DNA from: an uncultured Chitinophagaceae bacterium
GTDB lineage: Bacteria > Bacteroidota > Bacteroidia > Chitinophagales > Chitinophagaceae
DNA length: 34,734 bases
Direction of reading: 5' to 3'
NCBI GenBank assembly: GCA_903870685.1
Contig: CAIQDX010000037.1
Span: forward strand, 1 to 34,734
Positions 1-6,626 of the stretch are shown piece after piece (the first letter of the stretch is position 1; each line of letters starts with the position of its first letter). The notes below the pieces were generated by a model. It was not told the origin of the DNA and did no database searches. It saw only the letters and a list, made by a program, of their open reading frames with translations. The translations under genes were made by a program, and so were the position numbers.

Positions 1-10
1 GGATTAGGGC

Positions 11-1315
11 ATGATTGTAACAATACAACCATCCATATTATCAGGAAACATTTATGCACCTGCATCCAAGAGTTCCATGCAACGCGCATGTGCAGCGGCT
101 TTGGTGCGAAAAGGAATTTCTATTATTCATAATCCCGGAACTTCAAATGATGATAAAGCAGCATTGAGTATCATCAAAGAAATGGGTTGTGAAATAAAAT
201 TTACAAAAGATGAATTAATCATTGATAGTTCAAATGCTTTTATTCATTCAACATCTAACATTCAAAATTCAGCAGCAACAATCAATTGTGGTGAAAGTGG
301 ATTAAGTATCAGAATGTTTACACCCATTGTTGCATTGAGTAAAAATAAAATAACCATCAATGGTGAAGGAAGCTTATTAAAACGTCCGATGGATTTTTTT
401 GATGCGATACTACCTCAATTAAATGTTGAAATAAATTCAAATCAAGGCAAACTTCCATTACAAATTGCCGGACCATTACTACCAAAGAATATTGAAATTG
501 ACGGATCATTAAGTTCTCAATTCTTAACAGGGTTGTTAATGGCTTACTCAGCCTCAAATGCAGATACTGTAAGTATTTCAGTGAAAGACTTAAAGAGTAA
601 ACCTTATGTTGATCTTACATTAAAAGTAATGAGTGATTTTGGTTTGAATGTCCCTGAAAATAATAATTACAAATCATTCACATTCAACAAACCAATAAAC
701 CAGCAAACCAATAAACTAATAAACTATACAGTTGAAGGAGATTGGAGTGGCGCCTCATTTTTATTAGTTGCAGGTGCAATTGCCGGAAATATTATTGTGA
801 AAGGATTAGATATTCAATCAACTCAAGCTGATAAAAAAATATTAGAAGCATTGCAGGATTGTGGTTGTAATATTTCTATTCGTGAAAATGAAATAGAAAT
901 TTCTAACTCTAATTTAGGGCTAAAGGCTTTTCATTTTAATGCTACTGATTGTCCTGATCTGTTTCCACCATTGGTTGCATTAGCAGCATTTTGTAATGGA
1001 ACAACTGTGATTGAAGGTGTTTCAAGATTAGCACATAAAGAAAGTGATCGTGCAAAAACTTTACAAGATGAGTTTTCTAAAATGGGCGTGGATATTGAAT
1101 TGCAGGGCAATTTGATGATGGTAAAAGGTGGTGCTGTTGTAAAAGGTGCAAGAGTGCATTCACGCCATGATCATCGCATTGCAATGGCTTGTGCAGTAGC
1201 TGCATTAAAAGCAGAAGGTGAAACAATTATTGAAGAAGCAGAAGCCATTAATAAATCGTATCCAGGGTTTTATCAGCATTTGAAATTATTGGGCACAATG
1301 ATTGAAGTAATGTAA
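11..1315 (+). CDS. aroA: 3-phosphoshikimate 1-carboxyvinyltransferase (EPSP synthase)
   Basis: Joins shikimate-3-phosphate and phosphoenolpyruvate to give EPSP, the sixth step of the cytosolic shikimate pathway. The 434-residue length fits the family. Near the N terminus the substrate-binding signature APASKSSMQRA supplies K20, S21 and R25. The first-domain glycine motif reads CGESGLSIRM. The C-terminal half has CPDLFPP with the catalytic Asp, then HKESDR and RHDHRIAMA. The ATG at base 11 precedes the expected first strand, so the gene is complete although it sits at the window edge. Residues about 226-239 (FNKPINQQTNKLIN) are encoded by a short direct repeat and look like a lengthened surface loop. 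aroC, the next pathway enzyme, lies 2.7 kb downstream on the same strand. The identification is secure. Confidence 0.97.
   Translation: MIVTIQPSILSGNIYAPASKSSMQRACAAALVRKGISIIHNPGTSNDDKAALSIIKEMGCEIKFTKDELIIDSSNAFIHSTSNIQNSAATINCGESGLSIRMFTPIVALSKNKITINGEGSLLKRPMDFFDAILPQLNVEINSNQGKLPLQIAGPLLPKNIEIDGSLSSQFLTGLLMAYSASNADTVSISVKDLKSKPYVDLTLKVMSDFGLNVPENNNYKSFTFNKPINQQTNKLINYTVEGDWSGASFLLVAGAIAGNIIVKGLDIQSTQADKKILEALQDCGCNISIRENEIEISNSNLGLKAFHFNATDCPDLFPPLVALAAFCNGTTVIEGVSRLAHKESDRAKTLQDEFSKMGVDIELQGNLMMVKGGAVVKGARVHSRHDHRIAMACAVAALKAEGETIIEEAEAINKSYPGFYQHLKLLGTMIEVM
688..716 (+). repeat. 13-bp direct repeat inside aroA
   Basis: CAAACCAATAAAC occurs at 688-700 and again at 704-716, followed by a further partial unit TAATAAAC. 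The 16-bp offset is not a multiple of three, so the two copies encode different residues. This is what slippage or a small insertion in a tolerant loop would produce. The reading frame stays open. Confidence 0.7.
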
Positions 1316-1337
1316 TTTATTAATTTCAAAAATTAAT

Positions 1338-1712
1338 TTAAACACAAAACGTATCACCACTTTTCCAATAAAATGCTACCACTTGCGATAAACCTACTTG
1401 CATACCAATAGCTTTAAACCTACTTCTATCTTCGTTCTCAACAAACCACTCAAAATTATAAGTTATTCCGTTTGGGGTGATTTTTAACGTGCCTGTTACT
1501 GCTTCCTGATCTGCTTCAATCCATGCAACAGTGTAATCGCCAATAATTTCACTTTCTTTCTTATCGCTTTTTCTTGCAATTTCATTCATTATACTACCGC
1601 CTTTTTTAGCATCATTATTTGTCCATAAACCATTAAGGCAGCCATTGCCAACTATTTCGTAAACTACGATGCCCCAAAATTTATTCGTGTTTTGTTCAAT
1701 TAAATTTTCCAT
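1338..1712 (-). CDS. Hypothetical protein, 124 aa, possible small beta-barrel
   Basis: I do not recognise a named family. The protein is soluble, with no signal peptide and no membrane segment. It is rich in alternating hydrophobic and aromatic residues, for example YTVAWIEAD, GTLKITPNGITYNFEWF and VVAFYWKSGDTF. These suggest a run of beta strands, and a lipocalin- or avidin-like small barrel is possible but unproven. It starts at an ATG at 1712. It converges on aroA with only 22 bp between stops, an AT-only stretch containing an ATTAATTT/AAATTAAT inverted repeat. It lies just downstream of the FISUMP lipoprotein on the same strand and may be cotranscribed with it. It belongs to the block separating aroA from aroC. 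Confidence 0.7.
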   Translation of the reverse strand: MENLIEQNTNKFWGIVVYEIVGNGCLNGLWTNNDAKKGGSIMNEIARKSDKKESEIIGDYTVAWIEADQEAVTGTLKITPNGITYNFEWFVENEDRSRFKAIGMQVGLSQVVAFYWKSGDTFCV

Positions 1713-1736
1713 AAATGATGATTTGAGTTTTTAAAA

Positions 1737-3623
1737 TTAATTTTTAATACAACGAACAGAAAGCTGGTTCCATTCGGCATTTGTGCTTTTAGACAAGGTT
1801 GTAAGAATAGAAGAAAGTGACCACGAGGATGCGGAAGCATTAGGAGGAACTTTGTCACCATTTGCCGACCACCAATTAGCTCCTAAATTTATATATTGAA
1901 AAATTGTTCCATTGTACATCCCGCCGGGTAGTCCTGTAAAGCCTGTCTGATTTGTTCCGCCAGTATTAGGAGTTTGCCAATGACTCGTGCCTGCTTCTTT
2001 TAGATTTCCAGCAGATGGATTAGATTGATATGCTCCACCTAAATAACTATAGCCCTGTAAAAGACTCCAGTCAAGGTCTGTTGGTACATGCCAACCTCCA
2101 GGACAAAGTAAATGACCATTATTGACTGCATACCAATCATAAAGTCTACCATAAGTAGCCACATTATTATTATCGTTATTATAGTTTGAATAAGTTCCAT
2201 TATAAGCAGATGCTGCTGCTGATGTGCTATTTATAATTGGAGTTCCATCGCTGTAGTGTGTTACTTTTAAATTTTCAACCATCCATACTTGAGTACCTAT
2301 GGTAATTGTATGATAGACGTTTCCATCAAAATCAGTTACTGTACCATAGCTTCCATCTCCTTTTGTTGCAAACGAGTTAGCCATTCCATAGCTTGTGCCT
2401 ACAGCATTAGTTGCATAAGAACGTACATAATAAATAGTATTAGGAAGCAAACTCATTATATTACTTACAAAACTCGCTGTTCCAGTGCCATCAATAGTTT
2501 TATTATCATTAATAGTTGGACTTTGAGAAGTCGGACTCCAGCATATACCTTTTGCAGTAATGCTTGCACCGCCATCTGAATTTATTGAACTATTAACTGA
2601 TGCGGAATTTACTGTTACATTGCTTATTGTATTTGACAGTACTGTAGGTAATGAACCAGAAAGTGTTGTAAAAGAAATTTGATTTCCATAAGTTGTTCCC
2701 ACAGAATTAGTGGCATAAGCTCTTAAATAATAAGTAGCACTCGGAGTTAATCCAGTTAATGAACTTATGAAAGCTCCAGTTCCTGTTCCATCACTTGTTT
2801 TACTATTTGCAGTTGTAGGATTTTGTGTTGTACTAAAACATGCACCACGTGCTGTTATTGTTGCTCCACCATCGGAAGAAATATTTCCTCCACTTGTTGC
2901 AGTTGTTTGTGTTATTGAACTTGCCGCTGTTGTAGTTAGAATTGCTAATGTTGGCGATAGTGTTGTAACAGAAATTTGATTAGCGTAAACTGTGCCAACA
3001 CTATTAGTAGCATAAGCTCTTACATAATAAGTTGTGTTTGCCGTTAATCCGATTAACGAACTTGTGAAAGTTCCTGTACCTGTTCCATCGCTTGTTTTAC
3101 TATTTGCAGTTGTAGGATTTTGAGTTGTACTCCAACAAACGCCACGTGCTGTAATTGTTGCACCACCATCAGCAGAAATATTTCCACCACTCGCAGCAGT
3201 TGTCAACGTTATTGCACTTGCAACCGTTGTAGTTAAAGTTGGTAATACAAGTGGACTTGTTTTAAAAGTTATTGTATTGCCGTAAGCTGTGCCAACACTA
3301 TTAGTAGCATAAGCCCTTACATAATAAGTTGTGTTTGCCGTTAATGCAGATAAGGAACTTGTAAAAGTTCCTGTACCAGTGCCATCACTCGTTTTGCTAT
3401 CATTTAATGTTGGTGCTGTGTTTGTGCCCCAACAAATTCCCCGAGCTGTTATTGTTGCTCCACCATCAGAGCTAATGATGCCGCCACTTTGAGCGTTGGT
3501 TATTGTTATTGCACTTGCATCAGTGGTTGTTAATGTTGGTATTGTTGTTGTTGGATTTTTCTTGCAACTAACTATCATCAATAATATAGTGGCGAATATT
3601 AAAATGCTAAATTTTGTTTTCAT
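1737..3623 (-). CDS. FISUMP-domain lipoprotein with four tandem fibronectin-like repeats
   Basis: A predicted cell-envelope lipoprotein of 628 residues. The start is placed at the ATG at 3623 because it opens a lipoprotein signal, MKTKFSILIFATILLMIVSC, with the lipidated Cys at residue 20; an upstream in-frame start at 3677 would add 18 residues before it. Residues 30 to about 421 are four 99-residue repeats sharing SDGGATITARGICW, KTSDGTGTGTF and YYVRAYATNSVGT, probably fibronectin type III-like beta sandwiches. Residues about 430-628 match the Fibrobacter succinogenes major paralogous (FISUMP) domain: YGTVTDFDGNVYHTITIG, QVWMVENLKV, ATYGRLYDWYAV, CPGGWHVPTD, WWSA and a final LSVRCIKN. Such proteins are usually exported or surface-located and may mediate adhesion or binding; the ligand is unknown. 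The adjacent XRE gene diverges from it. Confidence 0.9.
   Translation of the reverse strand: MKTKFSILIFATILLMIVSCKKNPTTTIPTLTTTDASAITITNAQSGGIISSDGGATITARGICWGTNTAPTLNDSKTSDGTGTGTFTSSLSALTANTTYYVRAYATNSVGTAYGNTITFKTSPLVLPTLTTTVASAITLTTAASGGNISADGGATITARGVCWSTTQNPTTANSKTSDGTGTGTFTSSLIGLTANTTYYVRAYATNSVGTVYANQISVTTLSPTLAILTTTAASSITQTTATSGGNISSDGGATITARGACFSTTQNPTTANSKTSDGTGTGAFISSLTGLTPSATYYLRAYATNSVGTTYGNQISFTTLSGSLPTVLSNTISNVTVNSASVNSSINSDGGASITAKGICWSPTSQSPTINDNKTIDGTGTASFVSNIMSLLPNTIYYVRSYATNAVGTSYGMANSFATKGDGSYGTVTDFDGNVYHTITIGTQVWMVENLKVTHYSDGTPIINSTSAAASAYNGTYSNYNNDNNNVATYGRLYDWYAVNNGHLLCPGGWHVPTDLDWSLLQGYSYLGGAYQSNPSAGNLKEAGTSHWQTPNTGGTNQTGFTGLPGGMYNGTIFQYINLGANWWSANGDKVPPNASASSWSLSSILTTLSKSTNAEWNQLSVRCIKN
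2352..3536 (-). repeat. Four tandem ~297-bp coding repeats
   Basis: The central part of the FISUMP lipoprotein gene holds four consecutive units of 99 codons, starting at residues 30, 129, 228 and 327. The first three units are close to one another in sequence, while the fourth has diverged (for example INSDGGASITAKGICW). The near-identical DNA of the first three units makes this gene prone to unit gain or loss by recombination. Confidence 0.85.
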
Positions 3624-3733
3624 TTTTTGGACTTGCTTTCGTAGAATAAAAATAAGGAATATATCAATAGTAATCATATTTGTTTACCATTAAATTTTCA
3701 ATCTCATTCAACTTGCATTTATCTAAACAATAG

Positions 3734-3964
3734 ATGACTAAGCAAGAATTCCAAAAAAAGTTAGGTGCGCAAATCGCAAAACTCAGAAAAGAGAAAAATC
3801 TTTCTCAAGTAGAGTTTTCTGATTTGTTAGATAAAGAAAAGCAAAACATCAATCGATTAGAAAGCGGCGGAACAAATCCTTCATCATGGTTAATCTATGA
3901 AATTTCAGAAGTCTTGGGTGTTCACCCGAATCAAATATTCGATTTCATTTCTAAAAAAAAATAG
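3734..3964 (+). CDS. XRE-family helix-turn-helix regulator, 76 aa
   Basis: A small DNA-binding protein made only of a Cro/C1-type HTH domain. Residues about 12-66 hold the pattern IAKLRKEKNLSQVEFSDLLD, then KQNINRLESGGTNPSS and LGVHPNQIFDF. The LSQ turn and the NINRLESG recognition helix are typical of the family. It has no effector domain, as in many chromosomal or mobile-element regulators. The ATG at 3734 is the natural start. The gene diverges from the FISUMP lipoprotein across 110 bp, so it could regulate that gene, itself, or aroC, which starts 76 bp downstream behind an inverted repeat. Its target cannot be told from the sequence. Confidence 0.9.
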   Translation: MTKQEFQKKLGAQIAKLRKEKNLSQVEFSDLLDKEKQNINRLESGGTNPSSWLIYEISEVLGVHPNQIFDFISKKK

Positions 3965-3979
3965 TCAATAAAACTTCTG

Positions 3980-4027
3980 TCTTGTTTATATTATCTTCGT
4001 CGTTTATAATTAATATTACAAACAAGA
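3980..4027. promoter_or_regulatory. Inverted repeat and possible -7 element upstream of aroC
   Basis: TCTTGTTT at 3980-3987 and AAACAAGA at 4020-4027 form perfect 8-bp arms about 32 bp apart, with further imperfect complementarity inside. Between them TATCTTCG at 3992-3999 resembles the Bacteroidota -7 element TAnnTTTG with one mismatch. This could be an operator for the neighbouring XRE protein or an mRNA hairpin ahead of aroC. It is a sequence observation only. Confidence 0.35.
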
Positions 4028-4040
4028 TTTTTAAATAATT

Positions 4041-5039
4041 ATGAATTCATTCGGACGCATATTTCGTGTAAACATTTTTGGCGAATCGCATGGCGAAAGC
4101 CTAGGAATCAATATTGACGGTATTCCTGCGGGATTGCCATTGTGTGTTGAAGATTTTTTAATTGATATTGAAAGAAGAAAAGGCGGTACACAAAAAGGAA
4201 CAACACCAAGACAAGAAACTGATCTTCCTATTTTTAAAAGTGGTGTCTTCAATAATAAAACTACCGGTGCTCCAGTAATAATTTTATTCGAAAATAATAA
4301 TACCCGAAGCGACGATTATCAAAAGCAAAGAGATTTTCCGAGACCAGGTCATGCTGACTTTGTTGCCAGTAAAAAATTTGCAGGTAATGAAGATTATAGA
4401 GGTGGCGGGCATTTCAGCGGAAGATTAACTGTTGCAATTGTTGCAGCAGGAGTGATCGCAAAAAAATTATTGAAAGAAATAAAAGTTGAATCAAACATTG
4501 TAGAAATTGGTGGAGAAAAAAATATTGAAGCAGGATTACAAAAAGCAATTGATGCAAAAGATTCAATTGGTGGCATTGTTGAATGTAAAGTTTCCGGTTT
4601 GTCAATTGGTTTAGGCGAACCTTTTTTTGATAGTGTTGAAAGTTTAATAAGTCATGCGGTGTTTGCCATTCCTGCTGTTCGCGGAATAGAATTTGGCACA
4701 GGTTTTCATGCAGCAAAAATGTTTGGTCTTGAACATAACGATGCCATTGTTGATGCTTCGGGGAAAACAAAAACAAATCATGCCGGCGGTGTTGTTGGAG
4801 GAATAACAAATGGCAATGAATTAGTTTTTAGAATTGCAATCAAACCAACTGCATCAACACCAAAAGAACAAGAATCATTAAATTGGAATAACAATCAAGT
4901 TGAAAATTTTTCTGTAAAAGGTCGTCATGATTTGTGTATCGCATTGCGTGTGCCGGTTGTGTTAGAAGCAGTAACAGCAATGGTTTTAGCCGATTTGATG
5001 TTATTGGAACAACATATTCCCCGAGTAATTAAGAATTAG
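4041..5039 (+). CDS. aroC: Chorismate synthase, short form
   Basis: Converts EPSP to chorismate with reduced FMN, the last common step to aromatic amino acids. The N terminus MNSFGRIFRVNIFGESHGES carries the family's first signature. RPGHADF, RGGGHFSGRLT and the C-terminal GRHDLCIALRVPVVLEAVTAMVLADL follow. At 332 residues it is clearly shorter than the ~355-360 typical of the family. From memory, its GHADF...GGGHFSGRLT pattern resembles clostridial chorismate synthases more than the Bacteroides type. The end is intact after LADLMLLEQ, so the shortness is internal rather than a truncation. The last four codons (VIKN) lie within an AATTAAGAATT direct repeat that recurs at 5048-5058. The start is the ATG at 4041, after the inverted repeat. 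Confidence 0.95.
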   Translation: MNSFGRIFRVNIFGESHGESLGINIDGIPAGLPLCVEDFLIDIERRKGGTQKGTTPRQETDLPIFKSGVFNNKTTGAPVIILFENNNTRSDDYQKQRDFPRPGHADFVASKKFAGNEDYRGGGHFSGRLTVAIVAAGVIAKKLLKEIKVESNIVEIGGEKNIEAGLQKAIDAKDSIGGIVECKVSGLSIGLGEPFFDSVESLISHAVFAIPAVRGIEFGTGFHAAKMFGLEHNDAIVDASGKTKTNHAGGVVGGITNGNELVFRIAIKPTASTPKEQESLNWNNNQVENFSVKGRHDLCIALRVPVVLEAVTAMVLADLMLLEQHIPRVIKN

Positions 5040-5058
5040 AAATTAATAATTAAGAATT

Positions 5059-5358
5059 GTGAGCTTAATTTATCACGTTACTTCTAAGCAAGAATGGAAA
5101 GATGCTTTGCAGAATAATTTTTTTGAAACACCATCTTTAAAAATTGAAGGTTTTATCCATTGCAGTAATGCCGAACAAGTGCAGGGTGTTTTGGAAAGAT
5201 ATTATAAAGGAAAAACTGATTTAGTAAAATTGGTAATTGATACAACAAAACTTACCAATAAATTACAGTTTGATTTTTCTGCTTCGGTGAATGAAGAATT
5301 TCCACATGTTTATGGTGTGCTAAATATTGATGCAGTGATCGATGTTGTTGAAATTTGA
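5059..5358 (+). CDS. DUF952 family protein
   Basis: A 99-residue soluble protein. It opens IYHVTSKQEWKDAL, then GFIHCSNAEQVQGVLERYY, KLVIDTTKL and a final EEFPHVYGVLNIDAVIDVVEI, the conserved layout of DUF952. The family's biochemical function is not established; the fold is thought to be related to ADP-ribosyltransferase-like domains, which I give as background only. The start is a GTG at 5059, directly after the second AATTAAGAATT copy. It begins 19 bp after the aroC stop on the same strand and may share its transcript. No signal peptide or membrane segment is present. Confidence 0.85.
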   Translation: MSLIYHVTSKQEWKDALQNNFFETPSLKIEGFIHCSNAEQVQGVLERYYKGKTDLVKLVIDTTKLTNKLQFDFSASVNEEFPHVYGVLNIDAVIDVVEI

Positions 5359-5379
5359 TTGTTGAATAAATAACAAAGC

Positions 5380-5399
5380 GTTGAAGAGTGCGACGCAAC
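5380..5399 (+). repeat. Dispersed intergenic repeat, copy R1
   Basis: The core GTTGAAGAGTGCGACGCAAC begins 22 bp after the DUF952 stop and ends 54 bp before rnhA. The core is identical to R2 and R3. The 3' flank is GGCA then GCCTGAT, resembling R3 rather than the GATGCCAT of the other copies. See the finding on the family. Confidence 0.85.
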
Positions 5400-5453
5400 G
5401 GCAGCCTGATTTTTATTCGGAACGATTGTTACAAAAAAATTATTTTATAAAAA

Positions 5454-5930
5454 GTGCAGGAAAAAAAATCTCATCCTTTATTAATTTATACCGATGGTTC
5501 ATCGCGTGGGAACCCCGGCCGGGGCGGGTTTGGTATTGTTTTACTTTGGGGCGATAAAAGAAAAGAACTCTCGGCAGGCTATCGTTTAACTACCAATAAT
5601 CGTATGGAATTATTAGCAGTGATTGTTGCATTAGAATCTTTAACAAAGAAAAATATTGCTGTTACCATTCACACAGACAGTCAGTATGTTGTGAATAGCA
5701 TTGAAAAAAAGTGGCTGGACAATTGGATCAAAACAAATTTTAAAGGTGGTAAAAAAAATAAAGATCTATGGTTGAAATATTTTGAACTGAGCAAAGATTT
5801 TTCAATTAAAATGAAATGGGTAAAAGGTCATGCAACAAACGAATTAAATAATCGTTGCGATGAATTAGCAACAACTGCCGCTGATGGAAAAAATTTATTA
5901 ATTGATGAAGGATATGAAGCTGATAAATAA
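5454..5930 (+). CDS. rnhA: Ribonuclease HI
   Basis: Cleaves the RNA strand of RNA-DNA hybrids, clearing R-loops and Okazaki primers. All catalytic carboxylates are visible: D14 in IYTDGSSRGNPG, E52 in NNRMELLAV, D75 in IHTDSQYVV and D136 in RCDELA. The metal-site histidine H126 is in WVKGHATN. The length of 158 residues matches bacterial type I enzymes, and the basic KKNKDLW segment is in place. The start is a GTG at 5454, because no in-frame ATG lies before the first strand. Repeat R1 lies in the 95-bp gap upstream. A strong bidirectional terminator begins at the stop codon, between this gene and the converging DUF6580 gene. Confidence 0.96.
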   Translation: MQEKKSHPLLIYTDGSSRGNPGRGGFGIVLLWGDKRKELSAGYRLTTNNRMELLAVIVALESLTKKNIAVTIHTDSQYVVNSIEKKWLDNWIKTNFKGGKKNKDLWLKYFELSKDFSIKMKWVKGHATNELNNRCDELATTAADGKNLLIDEGYEADK

Positions 5931-5959
5931 AAAAGCTCCGCAATTTGCAGAGCTTTTTT
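5929..5959. terminator. Bidirectional terminator between rnhA and the DUF6580 gene
   Basis: AAAAAAGCTC at 5929-5938 pairs with GAGCTTTTTT at 5950-5959, continued by GC/GC across one mismatch around the loop AATTT. The A-run and T-run on the two sides make it work in both directions. This suits its place between convergent genes. Confidence 0.88.
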
Positions 5960-5976
5960 ATTTTAATATTTTTTAT

Positions 5977-6546
5977 TTACGCTAACTTCAAACTCAAAGT
6001 TTTTTTCACTAAATAATTATAACTGCCAATTAATACAGGCATAAATATTAATGTAGCGATCAATGAATTTTTATAAAATGGCAGTCCATCTTCCATACAC
6101 AAAACAAATCCAGCAAAATTCATTGGGTGTCCGTAACCACCATGACCTGCCCAAACTGTAATGTTAGAAATTAAAAAAAATAAAGTTGGTCCTGCAATGG
6201 CACCAGCAAAAATCCGACTGTAATTTTTTCCTTGCAACGCCCATCCAATTAAAGTGGTTAATAAAAGGAAAAAATAATTTAACCATTGATATTTGTATAA
6301 TCCTTCGAAAGGAAATAATCCCATTCTGTAAAATACTTCAATCAATACATCGCTTATCAATAAAGCCATTAAAGTATAAATAAATGATTTGCTTTTGTCT
6401 TTAATGATCATTCCTGAAAATAAAGCAATTGCAATAATGGGCGAAAAGCCCGACCAATCTAGCTTTGCTGAAAATAATAATTTAAAGATTGTTGTAATGG
6501 CAACAAGTAACAAAGTGAAAAGTATGATTCTGCTTTTAGCTTTCAT
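5977..6546 (-). CDS. DUF6580-type integral membrane protein
   Basis: A 189-residue inner-membrane protein with about six hydrophobic segments: roughly residues 7-26, 34-50, 56-73, 88-106, 113-134 and 162-183. The motifs FSPIIAIALFSG, LISDVLIE and the glycine- and histidine-rich AGHGGYGHPMNFAGF between segments 5 and 6 match the DUF6580 family as I remember it, which resembles ECF-transporter S components. No substrate can be named. The start ATG at 6546 is preceded by a good Bacteroidota promoter at 6564-6593, implying a leader of only about 12 nt. The gene converges on rnhA across a shared terminator and lies downstream of manA on the same strand. Confidence 0.75.
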   Translation of the reverse strand: MKAKSRIILFTLLLVAITTIFKLLFSAKLDWSGFSPIIAIALFSGMIIKDKSKSFIYTLMALLISDVLIEVFYRMGLFPFEGLYKYQWLNYFFLLLTTLIGWALQGKNYSRIFAGAIAGPTLFFLISNITVWAGHGGYGHPMNFAGFVLCMEDGLPFYKNSLIATLIFMPVLIGSYNYLVKKTLSLKLA

Positions 6547-6563
6547 CGCTTAATATTTAAAAA

Positions 6564-6593
6564 CAAAAATAGGTTGAAAAACCATTTTACAAA
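6564..6593 (-). promoter_or_regulatory. Bacteroidota-type promoter for the DUF6580 gene
   Basis: On the - strand, TTTG (plus-strand CAAA at 6590-6593) lies 18 nt upstream of TATTTTTG (plus-strand CAAAAATA at 6564-6571). This matches the -33 TTTG and -7 TAnnTTTG elements known from Bacteroides and Flavobacterium. The start codon is at 6546. A separate inverted repeat, ATTTTCC/GGAAAAT, sits just upstream at 6599-6621, between manA and this promoter. Confidence 0.6.
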
Positions 6594-6626
6594 CTTCTAT
6601 TTTCCTCAGATTGTGGAAAATGAAAT

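Noticed and set aside
2289-2979. + strand open frames opposite the FISUMP lipoprotein
   Set aside because: They are antisense to repeated coding DNA and repeat with it, giving Val/Ile- or Cys-rich products without domains.
4394-4809. Open frames on the - strand within aroC
   Set aside because: They lie wholly antisense to a well-supported gene and give low-complexity Leu/Gln- or Ile/Pro-rich products.
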